A stretch of DNA of 25,225 nt from Bacteroidales bacterium (GCA_017428285.1 JAFRRE010000196.1:1-25225); one strand, 5' to 3'. Shown: positions 1 through 7,581, numbered from the stretch's first letter. Program-made: numbers and translations. Notes: a model not told the origin generated them from the sequence alone.

Positions 1-363
1 TCCCCCATGCCGCATTCCGCATCCTCTCGCCCTTTCACTGTGCTCGTCAGCAGGTCGCACCGCACCCCCGAGGTGGACGATTACATCGACAGGGTATTAC
101 GCCCTGCTCATCCTGATTTAGTGATCGACAGCCAGGGCAGCAGCCTGAAGTTCGCCCGTCTGGTGGAGGGTACCGCCGATGTGTATGTCTGTTACAGCAA
201 GACCAAGGAATGGGACACCGCCGCTGCCGATGCCATCCTCACCGCTGCGGGGGGTAAAGTTTTACGAATCAGCGATGGCCAGCCGTTGGAATACGATAAG
301 AAGGATTATCCCAACCCTCCGTTCGTGGCTTGGGCACCGGGACATTTTTTTATCAAGAATTAG
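1..363 (+). CDS. cysQ: 3'(2'),5'-bisphosphate nucleotidase CysQ, C-terminal part (5' end outside window)
   Basis: This is the last ~120 residues of an inositol-monophosphatase-family phosphatase; the reading frame is open to the window edge, so the gene begins upstream. CysQ enzymes remove the 3' phosphate from adenosine 3',5'-bisphosphate (PAP) in the cytoplasm, recycling a by-product of sulfate assimilation. Visible family marks are the GSSLKFARLVEGTADVY block and the metal-binding EWDTAAADAI block followed by AAGGKV, then a PNPPFVAW stretch near the end. Family members are about 260 residues, so less than half is here. The ATG at 7 is an internal methionine. The last codons (FIKN and the stop) lie inside the left arm of the inverted-repeat element that starts at 352, so the extreme C-terminus may be element-derived. 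The family assignment is firm; CysQ rather than another IMPase member is likely. Confidence 0.85.
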   Translation, partial: SPMPHSASSRPFTVLVSRSHRTPEVDDYIDRVLRPAHPDLVIDSQGSSLKFARLVEGTADVYVCYSKTKEWDTAAADAILTAAGGKVLRISDGQPLEYDKKDYPNPPFVAWAPGHFFIKN

Positions 364-494
364 AGAATTAGAGAATTCATATTTGACGTTTTTGAATTAT
401 TGGAATTTGAGAGAAAAACGCTAGCGTTTTTCATTCTCTAATTTCCAAGAACATGTCACACGATGATATAATCTCAAATTCTCAAATTCTTGAT
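352..494. repeat. Inverted-repeat intergenic element, copy 1
   Basis: A 143-base element lies between the convergent cysQ and TlpA-like genes. Its outer arms (352-374 and 472-494) are 23-base inverted repeats differing at two positions and built from ATTAGAGA/TCTCAAAT units. At its centre is a perfect 18-base palindrome, AAAAACGCTAGCGTTTTT, at 414-431. A second copy with the same layout and the same GCTAGC core is at 23135-23239. It could fold as a long hairpin and serve as a bidirectional terminator, or be a small non-autonomous mobile element. No coding frame is seen in it apart from the cysQ tail. Confidence 0.8.
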
Positions 495-504
495 AATAAT
501 CATT

Positions 505-1548
505 TTAGAATAACTGCGCTTCAATCTCTTTCATCAACGCTTCCCCTTCCAAATTCCTGGCGACAATCTTGCCGTCTTTGATCAAGGCGTTTTGTGGGAT
601 GAAAGCGATGGAGTAAAGCTCTCCGGCGGCATTGCCCCAACCTTGGAGGTCGGAGACGTGTGTCCAAGTGAGACCGTCTTTCTCGATGGCTGCCAACCAA
701 GCAGTGCGGTCGGTGTCGAATGAAACGCCCAACACGTCAAAGCCCTTGTCGTGATACTTGTTGTAGGCGGCCACCACGTTGGGGTTTTCTTTGCGGCAGT
801 CGGGGCACCAAGACGCCCAGAAATCCACGAGCAACAGCTTGCCTTCTGCCAACTTGGAGAGTGTCACAGGATTGCCGTCGGGGTCGTTCTGGGTGAAGTC
901 GATGATCGGTTGGCCGGGCTGCACGCTTTCCAGTTTCTCCACGTAGTCCTCTGCAAGCTTTAAGTTGCTGGTAACCAGTGTGCTGTCAGCGTGATGGATG
1001 TTGTCGATCATGGTACGCAGCTCGCAGGGACCGAAAGCCCACTTGTAACGGTAGAGCACATAATGCGCCACTGGATCTTTGGGGTTTTCCCAGACATAGT
1101 CGAAGCAGTGCATCTTCAACATTTCCTCGCCATCGGCGGGATTTACGGTGCTGTCGGCTTCCAGTTTCGACTCAAGGGCGTAGTAGCTTTCGTTGAAAGC
1201 CACCAATCGGTCTTGTGTCTCCGAGCCTTTTACCACAATGGCGTTGGGGTTCTGGGCGTCGCCTTCCAGACGGACGTCTTTATTGTCGGTGAAGAACGAG
1301 AAGGGACGGCGCCATTTCTTGAGCATGATGGCGTACATCTCATTGTCGGAGCATACGGGGGTCTTGAATGCGGCATCCCAGTTTTGGATGACTGCAGAGT
1401 CGAGCACCTGGCCGTCCTTGTGCAGATAGACGGTTTGTCCATCGGCATTGGCAAGGTTCACCTGGATATTGAATTGAGGTTCTTTGTGGCTTGTGCAGGC
1501 TGCCATCACTAAAACCATGGCCGCCCAAAGGAAGGTTTTCGTTTTCAT
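505..1548 (-). CDS. TlpA/ResA-like thioredoxin-fold lipoprotein
   Basis: A 347-residue exported thiol-disulfide protein. The N-terminus is a lipoprotein signal ending in a lipobox (VMAAC, lipidated Cys18). Residues ~25-110 look like the DUF4369-type N-terminal domain common on Bacteroidales thioredoxin-like lipoproteins. The C-terminal half (from ~210) is an AhpC/TSA-type thioredoxin fold with VDFWASWCPDCRKEN, giving the redox pair Cys248-Cys251. CPDC rather than CPxC with His or Pro suggests a reductase or cytochrome-maturation-type role, but the substrate cannot be inferred. The start gives a complete signal peptide and has a TATCTTTG promoter element 21 bases upstream. It is transcribed convergently to cysQ, with the inverted-repeat element between them. 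Confidence 0.85.
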   Translation of the reverse strand: MKTKTFLWAAMVLVMAACTSHKEPQFNIQVNLANADGQTVYLHKDGQVLDSAVIQNWDAAFKTPVCSDNEMYAIMLKKWRRPFSFFTDNKDVRLEGDAQNPNAIVVKGSETQDRLVAFNESYYALESKLEADSTVNPADGEEMLKMHCFDYVWENPKDPVAHYVLYRYKWAFGPCELRTMIDNIHHADSTLVTSNLKLAEDYVEKLESVQPGQPIIDFTQNDPDGNPVTLSKLAEGKLLLVDFWASWCPDCRKENPNVVAAYNKYHDKGFDVLGVSFDTDRTAWLAAIEKDGLTWTHVSDLQGWGNAAGELYSIAFIPQNALIKDGKIVARNLEGEALMKEIEAQLF

Positions 1549-1569
1549 AATGCATCAGTTAAGATGCTG

Positions 1570-1577
1570 CAAAGATA
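1570..1577 (-). promoter_or_regulatory. -7 promoter element of the TlpA-like gene
   Basis: The minus strand reads TATCTTTG, matching the Bacteroidetes -7 consensus TAnnTTTG. It is 21 bases upstream of the ATG at 1548. No convincing -33 TTTG was found at the usual distance. Confidence 0.6.
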
Positions 1578-1586
1578 GTTTTTTTG

Positions 1587-1859
1587 TCAATGTCCACGAA
1601 GCTCGTCAATCCATTTTTCAACGGTTTCGTCACGACCGATGATGCGGGTGATTTTCTGGTTGCGGAGTTCCAGTTGTGTCAAGCGACTTTCAAAGCTTTC
1701 GTTGCGAAGGTGTTTTTCTTCTAGCATGACGATGAGTTCTTTTTTGAGGTGGTCGCGGTTGATTTTGGCTCCGACAAACAGGCCGATGAACGAGAGCAAG
1801 AGTATGATGGCGAGGATGAGGAGCGGTTTCTTCGAATCTTTTTTGTTCCTTGTTTTCAT
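1587..1859 (-). CDS. Small single-pass membrane protein with coiled-coil tail
   Basis: A 90-residue protein of unknown function. I chose the ATG at 1859 (MKTRNKKDSKK) because the frame upstream is the antisense-like, His/Gln-rich out-of-frame read of the preceding gene. A lysine-rich N-terminus is followed by one strongly hydrophobic segment (about residues 13-33, LLILAIILLLSFIGLFVGA) and then a charged, heptad-like helix rich in Glu, Leu and Arg. This predicts an inner-membrane protein with a soluble coiled coil. It starts 17 bases after the membrane protein encoded just upstream and is probably cotranscribed with it. No known family is recognised. Confidence 0.65.
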   Translation of the reverse strand: MKTRNKKDSKKPLLILAIILLLSFIGLFVGAKINRDHLKKELIVMLEEKHLRNESFESRLTQLELRNQKITRIIGRDETVEKWIDELRGH

Positions 1860-1876
1860 GGCGTTTGGTGTTTGGG

Positions 1877-2230
1877 TTAGACTTTCTTGGTGGTTTTGGT
1901 GGTGGAGGAGACCGTGGTTTTGCCGCCCGATTCCTTGATGGTTGTGGTGGTCTCCGATTTCAGGGTGAGTCCGAGGGTCTGCAGGGTGCCGCACCAGGTG
2001 AGGCCGGCGCAGAAGGCGGTTTTCATACTCTCGGGTTCCATGATGAAAAAGGCCAAGGCCGTGCCGATGAAAGGCATCAGCAAAGCATCAAGGATAAAGT
2101 AGAATCGTTCTGATTTGCCGGGCAACAGCTTCTTGAGGAAGGTCTTGCAACCGATCATGTCGGCGTAGATGGAGAGCATCTCGGAGATCAGTGCCCCAGC
2201 GAAGGTGATGGTGAGCAGTAGGTAATCCAT
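1877..2230 (-). CDS. Small membrane protein, holin-like size, unknown function
   Basis: A 117-residue protein, taking the ATG at 2230 (MDYLLLTITFAGALI), since the upstream in-frame extension is short and has no promoter signal. Hydrophobic segments lie near residues 2-21 and ~45-64 (ALLMPFIGTALAFFIM), with a possible third hydrophobic stretch near 73-88, and the tail is rich in Thr and Lys. The size and two or three membrane segments recall small holin-like or phage-associated membrane proteins, but no phage gene is nearby and I do not recognise a family. It is followed at 17 bases by the coiled-coil membrane protein, so the two probably form a unit. Confidence 0.55.
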   Translation of the reverse strand: MDYLLLTITFAGALISEMLSIYADMIGCKTFLKKLLPGKSERFYFILDALLMPFIGTALAFFIMEPESMKTAFCAGLTWCGTLQTLGLTLKSETTTTIKESGGKTTVSSTTKTTKKV

Positions 2231-2311
2231 AACGACGTGTTTTAGGGGTTGTATAAGGCTGAAAAGCAACAACCTTGCCATAAAACGTCGCAGGTCGCTT
2301 GTCGGGATCGT

Positions 2312-2704
2312 TCAGGCAGTCAGGAAAGAGGCGCAGCGGTTGATGATATCGTTTGCCAGGGAAATGCCGTCATCACACACCTTTTTACGTGAATTGCCGT
2401 CATAATCCATAGACAGATGTATGGTGTTATAGCTGTTGTTCACTAAAGCCAGCAGCTTCTTATCCCTTTTTTTCACAGCCTCATAATAGTCACGTATATC
2501 CACCCGAGTGCGACGGTCGGCCCTGACGTCGAACACGGCATCCAAGGCAAGCAATACCGCATGCCACAGATAATGCCCGGCGGCACGGACATATTTCTCA
2601 TCTTCATATTGTTTCAGCTCCTTGTTGTAACACCCGTTTTCACTCAGTGTTTTCTCTGCAATGGCCACATAACGCCTCGCCTCCTGAATCAAATCCTTCT
2701 TCAC
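2312..2704 (-). CDS. DUF5618 family protein
   Basis: A 130-residue, helix-rich cytoplasmic protein that I recognise as DUF5618, a family of unknown function common in Bacteroidales. The core is HYLWHAVLLALDAVFDVR, then RRTRVDIRDYY and a C-terminal ISLANDIINRC helix. The start codon is GTG (2702-2704, MKKDLIQEARRY): an in-frame stop lies just upstream, no ATG is available, and a TATTTTTG promoter element sits at the right distance. The long-helix pattern is reminiscent of HEPN-like folds, but no RxxxxH motif is visible, so that is speculation. A decayed relative with an internal deletion is at 9122-9292. Confidence 0.75.
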   Translation of the reverse strand: MKKDLIQEARRYVAIAEKTLSENGCYNKELKQYEDEKYVRAAGHYLWHAVLLALDAVFDVRADRRTRVDIRDYYEAVKKRDKKLLALVNNSYNTIHLSMDYDGNSRKKVCDDGISLANDIINRCASFLTA

Positions 2705-2730
2705 GATAAATGTTGTTTATTGTTTCGCTG

Positions 2731-2738
2731 CAAAAATA
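2731..2738 (-). promoter_or_regulatory. -7 promoter element of the DUF5618 gene
   Basis: The minus strand reads TATTTTTG, 26 bases upstream of the GTG start. It matches TAnnTTTG and supports the choice of the GTG. Confidence 0.6.
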
Positions 2739-2768
2739 ACAACATTTTTGATATTTCCAACACTTTTC

Positions 2769-2786
2769 TTGAAAAAAATTTTTCAA
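2769..2786. other. AT-rich inverted repeat downstream of the DUF2461 gene
   Basis: TTGAAAAA and TTTTTCAA are separated by two A residues, six bases past the stop of the DUF2461 gene on its transcribed strand. The position suits a weak transcription stop, but the stem is all A-T except one pair per arm. Confidence 0.3.
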
Positions 2787-2792
2787 CAACGA

Positions 2793-3452
2793 TCAAAAAG
2801 AACGGTTCAGCCATTGGCAGAAGTCCTTGGTCTTCTTGAACTCTTCAAGGATCCATTCCACCAGATTAGGGTTGTAGAGGTGTTTGTCATCGACTTCCTT
2901 CACCAGCAGCCAGTCACGCTGTTTGAGGAACTCTGCGTAGGGATGGTCCTTGGGATAGCCATTGGGTACCCGTTTCAAGGCGTTATGGGTGTCCAACGTG
3001 AAACCTTTGGCCTTCTTGATGGCTTTCTCCAAGGGTTCGCCGTTATAAAGAATCTCTTCACGGACATTTTTCAAGGTCTCGGGATAGGGCATGTACATCC
3101 CCGTGCAGAGCATGTTGCCACTGAAGTAATCTTCTGATTCCCTAGGCTGTACCTGAAAATAATAGCCGCTGAGCATCGACTTCTTGCCGCCTTTGCAGAC
3201 GAACACCCCGAAATGGGTCTTGTAAGGCCGCTTGTCCGAAGAAAAACGGGTGTCGCGATAAAAACGGTAGGTGCAGTCCTTGAGCGTCAAGCCCTGCATG
3301 TCGGGATCGAACTGTGCCACGCCCTCGATGATCTGCTCAGCGATGGCGTTGAACTTCGCCTGGGCGCTTTGGTATTCCTGTTTGTGCTCATGAAACCATT
3401 CGCGGTTGTTGTTGTGGAGCACGTTGGTGAGAAAGGTGATGATTTCTTCCAT
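2793..3452 (-). CDS. DUF2461 family protein
   Basis: A 219-residue protein of the DUF2461 family (TIGR02453), widespread in Bacteroidetes and of unknown biochemical role. The N-terminus MEEIITFLTNVLHNNNREWF and the block YRFYRDTRFSSDKRPYKTHFGVF are the strongest family marks, and SGYYFQVQPRESEDYFSGN gives the next conserved strand region. Length is normal and the start agrees with other members. It has no signal peptide and should be cytoplasmic. It is divergently transcribed from the TPR regulator at 3698 across a 245-base gap that carries promoters for both. Confidence 0.8.
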   Translation of the reverse strand: MEEIITFLTNVLHNNNREWFHEHKQEYQSAQAKFNAIAEQIIEGVAQFDPDMQGLTLKDCTYRFYRDTRFSSDKRPYKTHFGVFVCKGGKKSMLSGYYFQVQPRESEDYFSGNMLCTGMYMPYPETLKNVREEILYNGEPLEKAIKKAKGFTLDTHNALKRVPNGYPKDHPYAEFLKQRDWLLVKEVDDKHLYNPNLVEWILEEFKKTKDFCQWLNRSF

Positions 3453-3500
3453 GGTGAAAAATGTTGACTAAAAAGGGGTGAGCTACCGCCAATTTGCCCA

Positions 3501-3508
3501 CAAAGATA
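3501..3508 (-). promoter_or_regulatory. -7 promoter element of the DUF2461 gene
   Basis: The minus strand reads TATCTTTG, matching TAnnTTTG, 48 bases upstream of the ATG at 3452. Confidence 0.6.
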
Positions 3509-3614
3509 CGGTTTTTTGTTTTGCCATCGCTTTAAAAACAAGGACAAAACCGAATTCAATCCTACTTTAAATCAATGAAAATCAATGTTAATCCACCCAG
3601 ACCTCCCAAAATGA

Positions 3615-3640
3615 TAGGGACATTCCTCGCCGTATCCCTA
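3615..3640. promoter_or_regulatory. Possible operator, inverted repeat TAGGGA/TCCCTA
   Basis: Six-base arms TAGGGA (3615-3620) and TCCCTA (3635-3640) lie 14 bases apart, immediately upstream of the -33 element of the regulator gene at 3698. The position suits a regulator site, possibly for the HTH protein encoded next to it. The short arms keep confidence low. Confidence 0.25.
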
Positions 3641-3648
3641 GAAACCTC

Positions 3649-3677
3649 TTGACAACTTGTTTTTCTCTTTACTTTTG
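3649..3677 (+). promoter_or_regulatory. Promoter of the TPR/HTH regulator gene
   Basis: TTG (3649-3651), an 18-base spacer, then TACTTTTG (3670-3677) matching TAnnTTTG. The ATG follows 20 bases later, so the leader is only about 14 bases. The same TTG-N18-TAnnTTTG spacing occurs at 17027-17055. Confidence 0.7.
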
Positions 3678-3697
3678 CATCAACAACCATTCGAAAA

Positions 3698-5170
3698 ATG
3701 AGAACACATCTTCTAACTCTCGTATTGATTTGTGGCTTGCTGACCGCTTGCAACACCCAAACCAAGCGGATACAACATGCCCAATCCCTTTATGAAGAAG
3801 GTTTGCGCCTGCGCGAGGAACGCCAATCGGAAGAGGCCGCTGAAAAGTTCCTGCAAGGACTTGAAGCGTTGCGGTCTTGCGAAGAGACTACAGAAGTCCT
3901 GCAACTCGAAGGCCAACTTTGCGACAACCTCGGGGCCATGTATTTCAAACACGGACTCTTTGAGGGTGCTTTCGACCAGCATCAACAGGCTTTGGGCTGT
4001 TTCCGCCAGACCGCCGACTCTACGGGCATGATGAACGCCTATCGCAACAGCGGACGGGCCGTCAGGGCGCAGGAGCAGTTTACCCAAGCCAAACACTACT
4101 ACGACTCGGCCTTCCGCATTGCCTCCTTCATCCATGATCAAGCCATGCTAGGCGACCTCTATCTGGAGATGGGACGCGACTATTACATGGAGACGGGCAA
4201 CTTCGCCAAGGGCATCGAGAGCGTGAACAAAGCCCTGGAAATCGGTCTCAGCGACACCGATACCGATACCGATATTGCCCACATGACCTTGGGCATCCTT
4301 TATTATTATTTGGACGATGTTGAGCAGGCTAAGTACTTTTTGAACGAGGCTTTGCGCAGCGAACGTCCTGGACTGAAAATGTCAGTCTATCAGACGCTTT
4401 ATGCCATCGCCTACAACGAAGGCGACTATAAGCAGGCCGTCCAATACCATAAGCTTTTCTCGACAAATTTATTGGAATCCGAAAAGGAACACTCCAGCGA
4501 AGTCATGCAACGCATCAAATCGGAATATGAATTGAAAGTCCAGCAAAGCGAGCTGGAGAGTCTGCATCGTAACCGTGACTTGAAGTTGTATCTGATTATC
4601 GCCTTGGTGTTGATAGCTTTGTTGGTTATCTTGTTGATTGTAAGGAAGATCGTTAGCGACCATAAGTTGAAGATGGAGCAATTTGGCCGTCAGGTGGAGC
4701 GTGACCAGAACCGTATCCACGAGCTGGTGAGCGACATGGAGACCTTGATCCGCACCAACGACGAGTTGCGGCGCAACCAGCAGACCCTCTCACAGAAAGA
4801 GCTGATGATGACTGAGAAGATCATGGCGCGTAACAAGGTGATGGTCACGGCACAAGCCCTCAGTGAACAGGTGAATGCCGACACGCTCAACTTTGAACTC
4901 ACCGATAACGACTGGACCGATTTCATCAACCTCACCGACCTGATCTTCGATGGCTTCTCACAACGCTTGCTTCAGCTTTTCCCCAAGCTTGGAAAGTGGG
5001 ATGTGCGCATCTGCTGCCTTTCCAAGAACGGTTTCTCCAACCAGGTGATTTCCATCCTGCTGGACACCCAGACCGATTCTTATTATAAACGCAAAACACG
5101 AATCAAACAGATGAAGATGAACCTTGGGGACGACAACCGGAGCTTCGAGGAAATAGTTAATGCTGTTTAA
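3698..5170 (+). CDS. Membrane-anchored TPR / coiled-coil / HTH regulator (lipoprotein signal)
   Basis: A 490-residue protein with a regulator layout frequent in Bacteroidales. Residues 1-18 are a lipoprotein signal (LLTAC, Cys18). Residues ~22-265 are tetratricopeptide-like helical repeats, for example NLGAMYFKHGLFEGAFDQHQQAL. Residues ~297-317 are a transmembrane segment (LYLIIALVLIALLVILLIV), followed by a charged coiled coil to ~385. The C-terminal ~70 residues (WDVRICCLSKNGFSNQVISILL, then YYKRKTRIK) look like a helix-turn-helix of LuxR-like type. Inference: a periplasmic TPR domain senses a ligand or partner and the cytoplasmic HTH acts on nearby promoters; no kinase domain is present. 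A short tandem repeat encodes DTDTDTD at ~186-192. The secreted LRR gene follows after 61 bases. Two relatives are at 10977-12524 and 16099-16908. Confidence 0.75.
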   Translation: MRTHLLTLVLICGLLTACNTQTKRIQHAQSLYEEGLRLREERQSEEAAEKFLQGLEALRSCEETTEVLQLEGQLCDNLGAMYFKHGLFEGAFDQHQQALGCFRQTADSTGMMNAYRNSGRAVRAQEQFTQAKHYYDSAFRIASFIHDQAMLGDLYLEMGRDYYMETGNFAKGIESVNKALEIGLSDTDTDTDIAHMTLGILYYYLDDVEQAKYFLNEALRSERPGLKMSVYQTLYAIAYNEGDYKQAVQYHKLFSTNLLESEKEHSSEVMQRIKSEYELKVQQSELESLHRNRDLKLYLIIALVLIALLVILLIVRKIVSDHKLKMEQFGRQVERDQNRIHELVSDMETLIRTNDELRRNQQTLSQKELMMTEKIMARNKVMVTAQALSEQVNADTLNFELTDNDWTDFINLTDLIFDGFSQRLLQLFPKLGKWDVRICCLSKNGFSNQVISILLDTQTDSYYKRKTRIKQMKMNLGDDNRSFEEIVNAV

Positions 5171-5177
5171 CTCCATC

Positions 5178-5194
5178 GCACCCCATCGGGGTGC
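5178..5194 (+). terminator. GC-rich hairpin between regulator and LRR gene
   Basis: GCACCCC and GGGGTGC form a perfect 7-bp stem with an ATC loop, starting 7 bases after the regulator stop. There is no T tract, so it may be a weak terminator or an RNA processing or stability hairpin that lowers expression between the two genes. Confidence 0.4.
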
Positions 5195-5231
5195 TCAATC
5201 GGTAGAAATAATAATCAATAAAATCAATAAT

Positions 5232-7298
5232 ATGAAAAAACAATTCTTCATCTTTGTTATGCTGGCTTTGGCCATCGGAAATGCCAAGGCACACGATTTT
5301 ATCGCATACGCACCCTCTGGACAGATGCTCTTCTGCAACATCTTAGACCAAGACAACCATCTGATAGGATTAACCAGAGGTACTCCCCAACCCACTGGTG
5401 ACTTGGTTATTCCCGAGACTATCCACTGCAATGGTGCCGACTGGACGGTGTCGGAAATCCTCGACGATGCCTTCCGCGACTGCGACATCACCTCGTTGGT
5501 GATCCCCAACACGGTCACAGCGATCGGAAACCGCGCGTTCTACCATTGTACTTCGCTGAGCGGCACGGTGGTCATTCCTAATTCGGTGAATACGGTGGGT
5601 TACACAGCCTTCTGCCGATGCGACCGTATGACCGAGGTGGTGCTTCCCGAAAAGGATGTGACCTACGGCAATGAATGCTTCATGACCACCGGTTTGACGG
5701 GTACCCTGGTGCTGCCAGAAGGCCTTAGGGTCGTCTCGAACCATATGTTCAGCAACAATGATAAGTTGACCCATGTTGTGATTCCACAAACGGTAACGAC
5801 CCTTATGGGCGATGCTTTCTCTTCTTGTGACAAACTGGAGCGCGTTCAGCTTCCCAGTTCGGTCACTACCATCGAAGGGAACCCGTTCAACAGTTGCGAG
5901 AAGATTGAGTCGGTGACCGTTGAAGAGGGGAACCCCGTTTATGGTTCCGAAAACAACTGTGTTATCAACCAACTTACCCATACCGTTGTGGTGGGCTGTA
6001 AGAACAGCGTGATTCCCGAGGGAGTGGAGGCTATAGGTCCTTACGCCTTCGGCCAATGCGGTCTTACCCACATGCCCGACCTTCCTTCGTCGGTTACGGC
6101 TATTGGAACGCATGCCTTCTTGAGTTGCAATGACCCAGGCTCGTTGGTCATTCCCGAGACGGTGACCGACATTGCCCCTGAGGCCTTTATCTATGGCCGA
6201 TTCTCCACGGTTACCCTTCCCCGGTCGATGGATACCATCCCTTATCGGTTGTTCGGGATGTGCCAGTGGATGGGCGAGGTGACCATTCCTGAATCGGTCA
6301 GCTACATCGACAGACTGGCTTTTTCGTGGTGCACGAAGTTGAAGAAGATCTATGTCTATAATCCGGTTCCACCTGTGGTAATCGCAGAACAGGCTTACTA
6401 CCATTCTTTCGACCTTGTTCCCCGAAGTGCCACCGTCTATGTGCCGCAAGGCTCGCTTTCGGCCTACCAGAACGCACCAGGTTGGAACGAGTTTTCCAAC
6501 ATCGTGGAAATGTGCATCTTCCCCATCGGGACCGAGTGGTATTATGAAATTGAGAATGAAGACGGTAGTATCACTTACCAACATTTGGAATATGCTGCCG
6601 ATACCACCATCAACGAAGAGCCGGTTCATATTTTGGTGCGTATCAATACCCTTTACGACAAAAACCCGCATGAGGAGAAGTCGCACGAATACATCTATGA
6701 ACGTGATAACAAGGTGTATTGGTGGAACAAGACCTTGAACGAATTCACGATGTTGTATGATTTTGCAGCCCAGGTGGGTGACGAATGGGAGATTAAAGTG
6801 GGAACCGAAAGTCTTTTGATGCATGTGGACGGAGAAGGTACGGTGGAATACAACGGCCAGACTTATCGGACCCTCACGGTGAGCGATCCCCAAGACTTGT
6901 TCAGCGGCACCATCCTCTGCGGCATCGGTCACGAAACCAGCTTTTTTCCAGAACGCTTGATGTCTCGAGGTGACGACTATCGTGTGGAAGGCATGCGTTG
7001 CGTGTGGCAATACGGACAATTGATTATCCAAATGACCGAAACGCCCTGTGACGAGGTGTATTTCAATTTCCATTACGATGTTGACGAACCCACTGCGGAG
7101 GGATTTCAGGTTTATCCCAACCCGACCACTGGCCTCATCACCGTTTCAGGCGTCCAATCCGGGGAATACCGTATCAGCAATATGTTGGGACAAACCCTCA
7201 TGACTGGTTGTATCGATGATGAAAACCAACAGATTATGTTACCCAATTGTCCGAGGGGATGTATTTCATCACCATCGCTGGGGAAACCCAAAAATTGA
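5232..7298 (+). CDS. Secreted BspA-type leucine-rich-repeat protein with frameshifted T9SS tail
   Basis: A 688-residue exported protein, using the ATG at 5232, where a clean signal peptide (MKKQFFIFVMLALAIGNAKA) begins. Residues ~40-400 carry LRR_5/BspA-type repeats such as VIPNTVTAIGNRAFYHC and VIPETVTDIAPEAF. A middle region (~430-620) resembles the Bacteroidales module with YIYERDNKVYWWNK and AAQVGDEWEI. From ~625 comes a T9SS type A sorting domain (FQVYPNPTTGLITVSG, then YRISNMLGQTLMTG). The expected end GMYFITIAGETQKLIINR is present in the next frame, with a stop at 7310-7312. The current frame instead leaves at the G run 7255-7258 and reads CISSPSLGKPKN. One missing G would explain it. 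If real, the protein loses its T9SS C-terminus and may not reach the surface; a sequencing error or phase variation is possible. Confidence 0.85.
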   Translation: MKKQFFIFVMLALAIGNAKAHDFIAYAPSGQMLFCNILDQDNHLIGLTRGTPQPTGDLVIPETIHCNGADWTVSEILDDAFRDCDITSLVIPNTVTAIGNRAFYHCTSLSGTVVIPNSVNTVGYTAFCRCDRMTEVVLPEKDVTYGNECFMTTGLTGTLVLPEGLRVVSNHMFSNNDKLTHVVIPQTVTTLMGDAFSSCDKLERVQLPSSVTTIEGNPFNSCEKIESVTVEEGNPVYGSENNCVINQLTHTVVVGCKNSVIPEGVEAIGPYAFGQCGLTHMPDLPSSVTAIGTHAFLSCNDPGSLVIPETVTDIAPEAFIYGRFSTVTLPRSMDTIPYRLFGMCQWMGEVTIPESVSYIDRLAFSWCTKLKKIYVYNPVPPVVIAEQAYYHSFDLVPRSATVYVPQGSLSAYQNAPGWNEFSNIVEMCIFPIGTEWYYEIENEDGSITYQHLEYAADTTINEEPVHILVRINTLYDKNPHEEKSHEYIYERDNKVYWWNKTLNEFTMLYDFAAQVGDEWEIKVGTESLLMHVDGEGTVEYNGQTYRTLTVSDPQDLFSGTILCGIGHETSFFPERLMSRGDDYRVEGMRCVWQYGQLIIQMTETPCDEVYFNFHYDVDEPTAEGFQVYPNPTTGLITVSGVQSGEYRISNMLGQTLMTGCIDDENQQIMLPNCPRGCISSPSLGKPKN

Positions 7299-7323
7299 TC
7301 ATTAACCGATAAAACATAGAGTC

Positions 7324-7581
7324 ATGAAAACAATTGGAGGGGAAGAAGTTGCCAAGGAATACACGCTTCATGGAAACAATCTCGTTCTGAAGGACTGGTA
7401 TTCGGAACATATTATAGAAGATGTTGAGATTGAGAACTCATACGATGTCTTGGGAACCATCAACATACTCACGAAAACCGATCTAAGCATTGAGTTATAC
7501 TTCAGTGACGAGGCCTTGGAGACGATGGAAGAGGAGGATTGGGCATCGCTTCGCGCGATGGTGGATTTTGAAAGGTTGTAA
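7324..7581 (+). CDS. Small acidic protein of unknown function
   Basis: An 85-residue, Glu/Asp-rich soluble protein starting MKTIGGEEVAKEY. It begins 11 bases after the restored stop of the LRR gene (7312), so it is likely cotranscribed with it. No signal peptide, membrane segment or known motif is seen. Alternating hydrophobic/polar stretches (VLGTINILTK, LSIELYFSD) suggest a small beta-rich fold ending in a helix. Its stop is only 24 bases from the end of the convergent antitoxin gene. Confidence 0.55.
   Translation: MKTIGGEEVAKEYTLHGNNLVLKDWYSEHIIEDVEIENSYDVLGTINILTKTDLSIELYFSDEALETMEEEDWASLRAMVDFERL

Noticed and set aside
352..494. CRISPR or tandem-repeat array reading of the ATTAGAGA units
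   Set aside because: The units are adjacent, inverted across the element and have no spacers; it is a hairpin-type repeat.
3562..3765. 67-codon minus-strand frame across the 3698 promoter
   Set aside because: It covers the promoter and signal peptide of the divergent regulator gene and has no family features.
5370..7073. 567-codon minus-strand open frame opposite the LRR gene
   Set aside because: It is antisense to a clear signal-peptide/LRR/T9SS protein, is rich in His and Arg as shadow frames are, and shows no domain.
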